Below are positions 1 to 5,720 of a stretch of 11,019 bases of DNA, piece by piece. Where the stretch lies: the NCBI GenBank assembly GCA_009775535.1, contig VSPW01000048.1, positions 1 to 11,019 of the forward strand. Direction: 5' to 3'. How positions within the stretch are numbered: the stretch's first letter is position 1; each line of letters opens with the position of its first letter. Source of the stretch: Muribaculaceae bacterium. GTDB taxonomy: Bacteria; Bacteroidota; Bacteroidia; Bacteroidales; Muribaculaceae. A program made the position numbers and the translations under genes. Under the pieces are notes generated by a model that was not told where the DNA came from, searched no databases, and saw nothing but the letters and a program-made list of their open reading frames with translations.

Positions 1-665
1 TAATCATGGTTACCAAGAATTGAATAGACTCCATCTTTTGCATTAAGGCCAGAAAGGGTATTGACAAACGGTATGAGTTCCATCGTACGGTTATTCACAA
101 TATCACCAGTAAAGAACACAACATCAGGTCTTATGGAATCAATATGTGAAACAAGCCGAGATATAAATGATGTATCTGACCCATATGAACCGACATGCAT
201 GTCTGATATCTGCACAATTCGATATCCGTCAAAAGTATCTGGCAACCCTTCGACCTTCACTTCAACATGTTTTTCTTGAATGTTGAACCTGTTGAATGTA
301 CCCCACCACATAGTAACAAAAACTGACAATGCGGCAAGGACTCCTAAAACAGATATCTGCCTAACACGTTTCTTATGAAATAATAACGGAAGTGACGCTA
401 GAAGATCAAATATAGAGAATACCAGTTTGGAGGCCAATAATGAAATAAAAGCATAGTAAAACCAGATTATACACCTCCCAATGACTGGGGAAATTGACTT
501 GAACGGGACAAACAATGTCAATACCGCCAGAATATTTACCAATAAGGATATACCGGAATATACTCTTCTGTCCACTCTCCTATGCGGCAGCCGTCGATAT
601 ATGTATATATCAATACCAACGCCTACCAATATCAGGATAAGCGCCGGGACTATAAAAAAGCGCAT
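1..665 (-). CDS. Membrane-anchored metallophosphoesterase (3' end cut by window edge)
   Basis: This is the N-terminal 221 residues of a calcineurin-like metallophosphoesterase. The phosphoesterase motifs appear in order: DMH (the D-x-H metal ligands, D155 and H157), GD (G187-D188) and GNHD (218-221), the last lying right at the window edge. The C-terminal histidine motifs would lie outside. Residues 1-122 hold about four hydrophobic segments (roughly 3-22, 37-56, 64-88 and 105-122). The catalytic domain therefore follows a membrane anchor, as in the YkuE/YaeI-type group, some of which act on lipid substrates such as UDP-diacylglucosamine; the substrate here is unknown. The ATG at 665 lies 17 bp after the stop of the acyltransferase gene upstream and no promoter is visible between them, so the two are probably cotranscribed. 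Family assignment is secure; the specific reaction is not. Confidence 0.9.
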   Translation of the reverse strand, partial: MRFFIVPALILILVGVGIDIYIYRRLPHRRVDRRVYSGISLLVNILAVLTLFVPFKSISPVIGRCIIWFYYAFISLLASKLVFSIFDLLASLPLLFHKKRVRQISVLGVLAALSVFVTMWWGTFNRFNIQEKHVEVKVEGLPDTFDGYRIVQISDMHVGSYGSDTSFISRLVSHIDSIRPDVVFFTGDIVNNRTMELIPFVNTLSGLNAKDGVYSILGNHD

Positions 666-682
666 TATTATATTTTGTTATA

Positions 683-1876
683 TCAACGCCTGCGTGTTGC
701 CACCAGTTTGTTTTTCAAAGGGTTTGCATACATTTCCAGCATTTTAACCCGCATGAATGTACGCTCTTCCGCCGTAATATCGGCAATTTCGGCATCAACT
801 TTATCCAATTGGCCGTTTATATATGCATCAAAGTCCGACATGTCTTTTTCCGAATACATTTCCTTGAAGCGACTGCAATTGTTCACCTCGTCATATGAAA
901 TATAATTGGATGGGAATATATGGTATCCAGAATGGATGGCAGTATCGATCAATCCACATGTATATTTAACGACTTCTGACTTGTCTTCAGAACCAAATTC
1001 AGCCAGTTTCCCTGAAATTGGCGTTGACACCTCAAAATGGACTCGTCCTTTCTGTTGCATCAACCCAGTCTCCATTGCGAACAGGTCATCCCTTTGCGAC
1101 TTGCGGAATTCCGGATTACGGCGACGCATGAGAAACTCCCTTGCCTTCAGATAGTCGTTCGGGTCTAGCTCATATGATATTGATACAGGAGTGATATTTA
1201 TCTCCTGCAAATTCTCACGTACAGATCCGTTGCCACCAAGTGCAAGCATCTTTACAAGGCTTTCCTGTGTCAGATCATTGGAGTCTTTGGCCCTACCCTC
1301 ACGCTGCGCCACCCATATAGACTGTTTTTTTTGGGTAACCGCGAAATGGATGTATCCTGAAAGCTGTTTCGCCGCCTTAAGCGCCTCTATCATCCTTACA
1401 TCGCGCTTAACAATAAAGCTCTTGTTCAACTTTACAAGATCGGTAATCCAATCATATATAAGAAGATTGTTGCCAATAGCGATTTCTGTTGTCTGAAGCC
1501 CATTACGAAGGAAGTTCAGATTTAGGAATGATGCGTCCAATACAATGTCACGGTGGTTTGTAAGGAAGGTATAGTTACAGTCCGTCCTGATATTGTCTAA
1601 TCCTCCGATTGTAATCCCCATTGTGGTACGCTTTGCAAGCATCTCCAGAAAAGGCCACATGATTTTCTGTTGGAACTCATTCTGCGAATGAACCTGAAGT
1701 AATTGGGCCGCATATGCAGGATAATCCATTCCGGAAGGCATGGCATACTTTACAGCATGCTCAAATCCCGGTTCTTTTACTAGATGCGAAAGTTTCTGGT
1801 TGAATTCCAGATCGCTATATGGGGCAATGTCACTGAATTGTTCAGGCACTGGTATGATTTGCGAAACATTAGTCAT
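683..1876 (-). CDS. Glycerol-acyltransferase family protein (PlsB/PlsC superfamily)
   Basis: This is a 397-residue protein with the four conserved blocks of glycerolipid acyltransferases. Block I is NHRDIVLD (107-114), block II runs from GNNL (135-138) to FIVKR (154-158), block III is REGRAKD (192-198), and block IV is TPVSISYE (229-236). The spacing resembles the PlsB/DHAPAT branch more than short PlsC enzymes. Block I departs from the usual HX4D: aspartates lie two and six residues after the histidine. The family transfers acyl groups to glycerol phosphates or related lipids at the membrane; the acceptor here is not known. There is no signal peptide or clear membrane helix. An in-frame GTG at 1897 would add seven residues, but it sits at the predicted transcription start of the promoter at 1902-1932, so the ATG at 1876 is preferred. 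It is first gene of a likely operon with the metallophosphoesterase. Confidence 0.85.
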   Translation of the reverse strand: MTNVSQIIPVPEQFSDIAPYSDLEFNQKLSHLVKEPGFEHAVKYAMPSGMDYPAYAAQLLQVHSQNEFQQKIMWPFLEMLAKRTTMGITIGGLDNIRTDCNYTFLTNHRDIVLDASFLNLNFLRNGLQTTEIAIGNNLLIYDWITDLVKLNKSFIVKRDVRMIEALKAAKQLSGYIHFAVTQKKQSIWVAQREGRAKDSNDLTQESLVKMLALGGNGSVRENLQEINITPVSISYELDPNDYLKAREFLMRRRNPEFRKSQRDDLFAMETGLMQQKGRVHFEVSTPISGKLAEFGSEDKSEVVKYTCGLIDTAIHSGYHIFPSNYISYDEVNNCSRFKEMYSEKDMSDFDAYINGQLDKVDAEIADITAEERTFMRVKMLEMYANPLKNKLVATRRR

Positions 1877-1901
1877 ATCATCGAAACATAATATCACGCA
1901 T

Positions 1902-1932
1902 CAAAGTTACGATAAATAATTGACACATCAAA
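1902..1932 (-). promoter_or_regulatory. Bacteroidota-type promoter of the acyltransferase-phosphoesterase operon
   Basis: Read on the minus strand, TTTG (1932-1929) is followed after exactly 19 nt by TAACTTTG (1909-1902), a full match to the Bacteroidota -33/-7 consensus. Transcription should start near 1896, giving a leader of about 20 nt to the ATG at 1876. This geometry helps exclude the GTG at 1897 as the start codon. Confidence 0.75.
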
Positions 1933-2055
1933 AAATGTTCAATGCATGCATGTCCATTTGTAACAATGTTTTATGGTTATAATAGAATAATTATGGAAAG
2001 TTTTTGTTCTGTTAACATTTTGTTGCCAGGACTAATATATGTAATTGGAGCGTTG

Positions 2056-2430
2056 TCATATGCATTGAAATGACTGCCCTTTTGAGGGCAACAACGCTTC
2101 AACCACAACTGCATTATTGTGCTCTTTATCGTGTGAGGAATAAAGTAGTGTAACCATAGTCTTACCTTCTATTATTGACTCCAGATGATTGAAGGCCGGA
2201 TTTTCCGAAAGCTCTTCAGTATAGCGCCGCTTGAACTCGTCCCATCGGCTATCACGGTCGGCATGAAACCATTCACGCAATGATGTGGATGGTGCAATGT
2301 CCTTGTCCCAAAGATCATAATAAAATGTATCGTGTGAAAGCCCACGTGGCCATAGCCTGTCAATGTATACCCGGTATCCATCCGTAGCGGAAGCCGGATC
2401 ATATGCACGTTTTATCTGTATTATTGCCAT
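2056..2430 (-). CDS. DUF488 family protein (YeaO-like)
   Basis: This is a 124-residue soluble protein matching the DUF488/YeaO family. The family features seen are IKRAYDP near the N-terminus (6-12), the DGYRVYIDRLWPRGLS block (17-32), DIAPST (44-49), LREWF (51-55) and WDEFKRRY (63-70). The length is typical. The biochemical role of the family is not established. The ATG at 2430 fits the family N-terminus. An upstream TTG at 2490 would add 20 residues that do not resemble the family and that overlap the promoter of the divergent channel gene. No confident promoter was found for it in the shared 82-bp divergent region, and there is no obvious terminator between it and the acyltransferase operon. 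Confidence 0.85.
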   Translation of the reverse strand: MAIIQIKRAYDPASATDGYRVYIDRLWPRGLSHDTFYYDLWDKDIAPSTSLREWFHADRDSRWDEFKRRYTEELSENPAFNHLESIIEGKTMVTLLYSSHDKEHNNAVVVEALLPSKGQSFQCI

Positions 2431-2451
2431 ATTGATATTGTCTGAATTTAT

Positions 2452-2482
2452 ATTGGAGCTAACAATGTAGACCATACGTTTG
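2452..2482 (+). promoter_or_regulatory. Bacteroidota-type promoter of the ion-channel gene
   Basis: ATTG (2452-2455) is followed after 19 nt by TACGTTTG (2475-2482), which matches the TAnnTTTG consensus. The predicted start near 2488 leaves a leader of about 25 nt before the ATG at 2513. The geometry is the same as for the promoter at 1902-1932. Confidence 0.6.
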
Positions 2483-2512
2483 TTTAACAATTATTATTAA
2501 ACACCTTACATT

Positions 2513-3232
2513 ATGAATGCTGCCGAACCAACATTACAAAATAAGGCCGATGGCCGGAGTGAGGCCAAGAAATTATTGCTGGCGACAATGCGCCTGACTG
2601 TTCTGGTACTTTCTGTACTACTTATTGTTTTCATATCTGTAGACACGTTTGAAAATGTGAATTTCCTGGACAATCATGCCTATATGACATTCCAGTTATG
2701 GGTATGTGTATTCTTCATATTAGACTTTTTCGTAGAGCTGATATTTGCAAAAAGGAAATGGCATTTTATATGGCACAGGTTTATATTCCTGCTACTGTCC
2801 ATCCCGTATCTTAATATAATTACCTCTTGCGACATCACCTTGTCGGCCGATGCCCTGTACTTCGTCAGGTTCATACCACTTGCACGCGGCGCGCTTGCCA
2901 TATGGGTAGTGATTGGGTATGTGTCATCGAATGCAGTGACAAGTCTTTTTATGTCATATCTTGCCATAATGCTTCTTGTTGTATATTTCTGCAGCCTGAT
3001 ATTCTTTCAAAGGGAGCATCCTGTAAACCCGCAAGTAGGGACTTATTGGGATGCCTTATGGTGGGCCGCTATGAACATGTCGACTGTAGGCTGCTATATT
3101 AACCCAATGACGATGGCCGGAAAGATTGTGGCGGTAGTCCTGCCTGTATCGGGGATGATAATATTTCCCCTTTTCACCGTCTACCTTACAAATTACGTGA
3201 GCCGTAATACGAAAAAGGAAGACCAATTATAA
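2513..3232 (+). CDS. Six-helix voltage-gated-type ion channel with atypical selectivity filter
   Basis: This 239-residue membrane protein has the S1-S6 layout of the potassium/ion-transport channel family. Hydrophobic segments lie at about 22-42, 58-78, 86-105 and 112-135 (S4-like, with only R119 and R125 as gating-type charges), then S5 at about 142-165 and S6 at about 203-228. Between S5 and S6 is a pore helix (about 178-190, with the paired tryptophans W183-W184) leading into the filter TVGCYI (191-196). In potassium channels this position normally reads TVGYGD or TIGYGD; here the T-V-G part is kept and the Y-G-D part is replaced. Potassium selectivity therefore cannot be assumed. There is no cytoplasmic RCK or cyclic-nucleotide domain, and the C-terminal tail is only about 11 residues. 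It is expressed alone from its own promoter. Channel architecture is well supported; ion preference is not. Confidence 0.85.
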   Translation: MNAAEPTLQNKADGRSEAKKLLLATMRLTVLVLSVLLIVFISVDTFENVNFLDNHAYMTFQLWVCVFFILDFFVELIFAKRKWHFIWHRFIFLLLSIPYLNIITSCDITLSADALYFVRFIPLARGALAIWVVIGYVSSNAVTSLFMSYLAIMLLVVYFCSLIFFQREHPVNPQVGTYWDALWWAAMNMSTVGCYINPMTMAGKIVAVVLPVSGMIIFPLFTVYLTNYVSRNTKKEDQL

Positions 3233-3259
3233 GTATATTTTTTAATTGTAATTTTTTTT
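3224..3259 (+). terminator. Weak intrinsic-terminator-like structure after the channel gene
   Basis: CAATTA (3224-3229) can pair with TAATTG (3243-3248) and is followed two bases later by a run of eight T (3252-3259). The stem is short and all but one pair are A-T, so it is a marginal terminator candidate. The placement at the channel stop codon and the T-run are what support it. Confidence 0.3.
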
Positions 3260-3328
3260 GTGTTTTAGTGTCACAAAAATTGAAATTACGCGTCTACCTG
3301 ATAAACGACAAACAAAAATACTTATAAT

Positions 3329-4309
3329 ATGAAACGATTAATCCCTACCCTGCTATCATTACTGTCCGCATGTTTGCTACTTGTCCAGTCATCCTGTTCA
3401 ACATCTGTCACTGCTGCCGGGAAACTACAGACAAAGACCGTAAAACTAAACAAGTTTTCTGAACTGGATGCATCGCGTGCAGTTGAAGTGATATTCACGC
3501 CCCAAAACGGTTCTACCCCTAAAGCCACCATTACCGCAGACGCCAACATAATGCCTTATGTAGTTGTAGAGAACCGAGGGAAAGGCCTATATGTCACAAT
3601 ATCCCCAGCAATTAAAAATATATCCAACGCAGATGTGACGGTAGAGCTAACCGCTCCTTGTGTAGAAAGCATCTCTGCAAGCTCAGGAGCAGAAGTAAAA
3701 ATTGTCGGGAAACACAAAAGCAAAGACCTATCACTATCAGCATCCTCCGGAGGTGAAATAAAGACTTTGGACATCGATGCAAATGTTGTGGAAATATCTG
3801 GTTCGTCCGGCAGTGATGTGGAAACGCGCAATATCATATGCACCACTTTCAACAGCCAATTCAGCTCAGGTGCGGAATTGGAAATGAAAAAAATCAATGC
3901 AGACCAGACCACTATCCAGACATCGTCCGGCTCAGAAGCTTCAATTAGCAATATCATTGCAAAACGTATGCATCTGTCAGCATCGTCTGGCTCTGAAATA
4001 GATGTTGACGGGTTCAATGGCTCCGATATAAACATAAACACTTCATCCGGCGCAAGCATATCAGCCACAGGCGTCACCGCAGTGACCACATTTGTAAACG
4101 CATCTTCGTCTTCTGATGTGAAAATATCCGGCCGAAGCACAAATATAACCGCCAATTCATCGTCAACATCTGATATTGACCTTAAAAAATTGAAATTTGA
4201 TTTCCTTAATTTCATTGCAAGCTCACATGCTGAAATCTCTATAAGCGCAGCCCTAGGCGGAAAGCATGAGGGACGTACATCATCGGGCGGCAAACTCAAA
4301 ATAAAATGA
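3329..4309 (+). CDS. Exported DUF2807/GIN-domain protein with 20-residue beta-helix repeats
   Basis: This 326-residue exported protein belongs to the GIN-domain family (DUF2807, 'putative auto-transporter adhesin head'), common in Bacteroidota. The N-terminus is a signal sequence with a lipoprotein look. C15 sits in a good LSAC lipobox but gives a very short signal; C23 follows VQSS and is the more usual length, so the lipidation site is unclear. From about residue 41 comes the GIN domain. Serine pairs recur at 118, 139, 159, 179, 199, 219, 239, 259, 278, 298 and 318, usually as SSG followed by a charged or polar residue and a short hydrophobic strand. That is eleven rungs, exactly 20 residues apart from 139 to 259, as expected for a beta-helix. 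The molecular role of the family is not known. It probably resides on the envelope. No consensus promoter was recognised in the 96 bp upstream. Confidence 0.88.
   Translation: MKRLIPTLLSLLSACLLLVQSSCSTSVTAAGKLQTKTVKLNKFSELDASRAVEVIFTPQNGSTPKATITADANIMPYVVVENRGKGLYVTISPAIKNISNADVTVELTAPCVESISASSGAEVKIVGKHKSKDLSLSASSGGEIKTLDIDANVVEISGSSGSDVETRNIICTTFNSQFSSGAELEMKKINADQTTIQTSSGSEASISNIIAKRMHLSASSGSEIDVDGFNGSDININTSSGASISATGVTAVTTFVNASSSSDVKISGRSTNITANSSSTSDIDLKKLKFDFLNFIASSHAEISISAALGGKHEGRTSSGGKLKIK
3752..4132 (+). repeat. Internal 60-bp (20-residue) periodic repeat in the GIN protein
   Basis: Codons for the serine-pair motif (SSG, SSS or close variants) recur at exact 60-nt steps over seven rungs, corresponding to residues 139 to 259. 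The DNA itself is diverged, and different serine codons are used (TCC, TCG, TCA, AGC). The repeat is therefore conserved as protein structure, not as recent tandem duplication. Less exact rungs extend the pattern on both sides, to residues 118 and 318. Confidence 0.75.
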
Positions 4310-4340
4310 TCCATACTAAATAATTTGACATCCCGTTTAT

Positions 4341-4374
4341 CTATCGGCAGCCGTCCAGAGATGGTTGCCGGTAG
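4341..4374. terminator. Strong 12-bp hairpin between the GIN and yjbR-like genes
   Basis: Positions 4341-4352 pair with 4363-4374 over 12 bp including two G-T wobbles, around a 10-nt loop (4353-4362). The hairpin starts 31 bp after the GIN stop codon. No T-run follows on either strand, so it is not a classic intrinsic terminator. It may end or stabilise the 3' end of the GIN transcript. Confidence 0.45.
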
Positions 4375-4418
4375 TGCATTATAAAGACATTTATTATACA
4401 TAAATAGAATTTTATCTA

Positions 4419-4426
4419 TAACTTTA
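4419..4426 (+). promoter_or_regulatory. Possible -7 box of the yjbR-like gene
   Basis: TAACTTTA differs from the TAnnTTTG consensus only in the last base and would place the transcript start about 45 nt before the ATG at 4476. No TTG/TTTG element is present at the expected upstream distance, so the call is weak. Confidence 0.3.
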
Positions 4427-4475
4427 CGGCTACAATCAACCAAAGTAACGATTTGTAATCATTTTAAGCGAACCA

Positions 4476-4829
4476 ATGAACATTGAAGACGTAAGGGAAT
4501 ACTGCCTGTCATTGGCACATGCGACAGAGGACATGCCGTTTGATGAATCAACGGTCGCATTCAGGGTCGGAGGCAAAATCTTCGCCATGCTCGGCCTGGA
4601 ACGCACTGACTGGTTCGTGCTAAAATGTAATCCTGAATATGCGACCGAACTGAGGGAACGCCATAAAGAGATAAAACCGGCGTGGCATATGAATAAACGC
4701 CACTGGAACCAGATTGACATATACGGTTTCCTGTCAGACCAGACAGTACGATCCTTGATTGACCATAGCTACGAACTGGTATACGCCAAGCTGCCACACA
4801 AAATCCGGAACGGACTGACCGGGGAATAA
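4476..4829 (+). CDS. MmcQ/YjbR family protein
   Basis: This 117-residue soluble protein matches the MmcQ/YjbR family (PF04237) over its full length. It has the N-terminal helix with CLSL followed by ATEDMPFD (16-23), the strand block VAFRVGGKIFAMLGL (27-41), LKCNPE (49-54), the family hallmark HMNKRHW (71-77), and a C-terminal SYELVYAKLP (98-107). Members have a CyaY-like fold and have been described as DNA-binding-like; no reaction is established. The ATG at 4476 gives the usual family length. It stands alone between a hairpin and a 355-bp gap. A consensus-like promoter on the opposite strand (4987-5016) points into it from downstream. Confidence 0.92.
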   Translation: MNIEDVREYCLSLAHATEDMPFDESTVAFRVGGKIFAMLGLERTDWFVLKCNPEYATELRERHKEIKPAWHMNKRHWNQIDIYGFLSDQTVRSLIDHSYELVYAKLPHKIRNGLTGE

Positions 4830-4986
4830 ATCCATATAGACCTTTATCTCTTGTTGGCCGCCGTTTCTTCCAAATCCTGACAATATACGATGTTAATGAA
4901 CCATCTTTAATGTAATCATAATGATAAATTGGATTGAATGTTTTCATGACGTGTGAAATTTAAGTTTGACAAATTATTTTACACTG

Positions 4987-5016
4987 CAAAGTTACAGTCT
5001 GAAAACACGCACCAAC
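4987..5016 (-). promoter_or_regulatory. Minus-strand promoter match pointing toward the yjbR-like gene
   Basis: On the minus strand GTTG (5016-5013) is followed after 18 nt by TAACTTTG (4994-4987), the same -7 sequence as the acyltransferase promoter. A transcript would start near 4981 and run antisense to the yjbR-like gene. The first ATG downstream is at 4947, opening a frame whose first 39 codons lie outside yjbR; these look unlike any family I know. The product could be an antisense RNA, a small or decayed gene, or nothing. Confidence 0.4.
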
Positions 5017-5102
5017 CTGTTAATTACCCATTTATGGATTTTAACATTCACATTTTTATCATTTGGCTGAGAATCTGAATATTACATCTCCATCAAAAAT
5101 AC

Positions 5103-5114
5103 ATTTTGCAAAAT
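5103..5114. repeat. 12-bp perfect palindrome, possible operator
   Basis: ATTTTGCAAAAT reads the same on both strands, and a further half-site ATTTTGC follows at 5118-5124. It is centred about 45 bp upstream of the -7 box of the next lipoprotein gene, a position where an activator could bind. AT-rich DNA yields such palindromes by chance fairly often. Confidence 0.25.
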
Positions 5115-5153
5115 AAATTTTGCCAATGGAACTTTTTAGGCCTACGCCTATAC

Positions 5154-5161
5154 TAACTTTG
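5154..5161 (+). promoter_or_regulatory. -7 box of the SecD-head-like lipoprotein gene
   Basis: TAACTTTG is a full match to the Bacteroidota -7 consensus. The -33 region at 5131-5137 is only T-rich (ACTTTTT) without a TTG. The predicted start near 5167 leaves a leader of about 18 nt to the ATG at 5185. Confidence 0.55.
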
Positions 5162-5184
5162 TAAAATCCAAATGATATAATGAT

Positions 5185-5619
5185 ATGAAAAAGATTGCAA
5201 TTGCCGCCATTATGACCATGGCAATCCTACACGGATGCTCCTCGAATAACGGTAACAGATCCGATACAACTGTACAGGTTGAAATAGATGTTGATGTGTA
5301 TACTGTAAACTGTGCATCGTTCTGCCCTGATATCCAAAACATACCCACAGACAGTATGCCTGTAATCTCTGAACGCGTAACCGCAAATCTTATAGAGAAT
5401 TATGGGGACAGCATCACTCAGATATCCTTCAAATTCTCTGATGCCGACAAATGGGCCTCAATAACACGTGAAAACACCGGACGCCAACTGGCTATTGCCG
5501 TGAACGGCAAGATTACAAATGCTCCTATGGTCAATATGGCAATTGAGTCAGGGAACTGCTCTGTATCAGTCTCGCCTGAAATGTTCAAAAAAATCCAGAA
5601 CGGGCAATCTTTATTTTAA
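5185..5619 (+). CDS. Small lipoprotein resembling a free-standing SecD P1-head subdomain
   Basis: This is a 144-residue lipoprotein. Residues 1-17 are a signal peptide (two lysines, then a hydrophobic stretch) ending in the lipobox LHGC, with C18 as the lipidated residue. After a short polar linker, residues about 79-130 resemble the P1-head subdomain of SecD/SecDF: a strand SFKFSDADKW, then ASITRENTGRQLAI (91-104), a turn VNGKI, NAPMVN (112-117) and an IESGNCSVS strand (120-128). In SecD this domain sits in the periplasm and helps pull exported proteins through the translocon. Here it stands alone with no membrane channel part, so a Sec role should not be assumed. C43 and C47, with C125, could form a disulfide. 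It has its own promoter. The resemblance is from motif recall and needs a profile search. Confidence 0.72.
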   Translation: MKKIAIAAIMTMAILHGCSSNNGNRSDTTVQVEIDVDVYTVNCASFCPDIQNIPTDSMPVISERVTANLIENYGDSITQISFKFSDADKWASITRENTGRQLAIAVNGKITNAPMVNMAIESGNCSVSVSPEMFKKIQNGQSLF

Positions 5620-5650
5620 TCTTGTTTAAGATATAAGTGACAACAAGGCT

Positions 5651-5682
5651 GTTGCACATATTCAATATTTTTTGTAATTTTG
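5651..5682 (+). promoter_or_regulatory. Bacteroidota-type promoter of the secreted-protein/pulA/uvrA block
   Basis: GTTG (5651-5654) is followed after 20 nt by TAATTTTG (5675-5682), matching TAnnTTTG. The predicted start near 5688 lies about 33 nt before the ATG at 5721. No comparable promoter is seen before pulA or uvrA, so this one may serve all three genes. Confidence 0.6.
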
Positions 5683-5720
5683 TATTGCTAACAAGCATAC
5701 ATTTTTAAGATACGAAGCAT

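Larger units (their letters stand above)
4830..5184. other. 355-bp intergenic region with a minus-strand promoter match and a palindrome
   Basis: No confident gene is seen here. The region holds a minus-strand promoter match (4987-5016), a minus-strand ATG at 4947 opening an unrecognised reading frame that runs antisense into the yjbR-like gene, a 12-bp perfect palindrome (5103-5114), and the -7 box of the following lipoprotein gene (5154-5161). The part from 4940 to 5184 is AT-rich. No tRNA or clear terminator was found. Confidence 0.6.

Noticed and set aside
1942..1951. Palindrome ATGCATGCAT upstream of the acyltransferase promoter
   Set aside because: It is a short simple repeat of ATGC in AT-rich DNA with no second copy or spacing to suggest an operator.
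1877..2055. Possible small RNA or terminator between the acyltransferase and DUF488 genes
   Set aside because: Apart from the promoter at 1902-1932 the stretch is AT-rich without a stable hairpin or T-run placed after the DUF488 stop.
2431..2490. N-terminal extension of the DUF488 gene from a TTG at 2490
   Set aside because: The extra 20 residues do not fit the family N-terminus and overlap the divergent channel promoter; the ATG at 2430 fits well.
3192..3208. Perfect 6-bp hairpin ATTACG/CGTAAT near the end of the channel gene
   Set aside because: It lies inside coding sequence for the last helix and tail, is not followed by a T-run, and is short enough to occur by chance.
3556..4443. Long (295-codon) open frame antisense to the GIN gene
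   Set aside because: It mirrors the Ser/Gly-rich repeat codons of the real gene, has no recognisable domain, and its translation is rich in repeated S-E-P-D strings created by the opposite strand.
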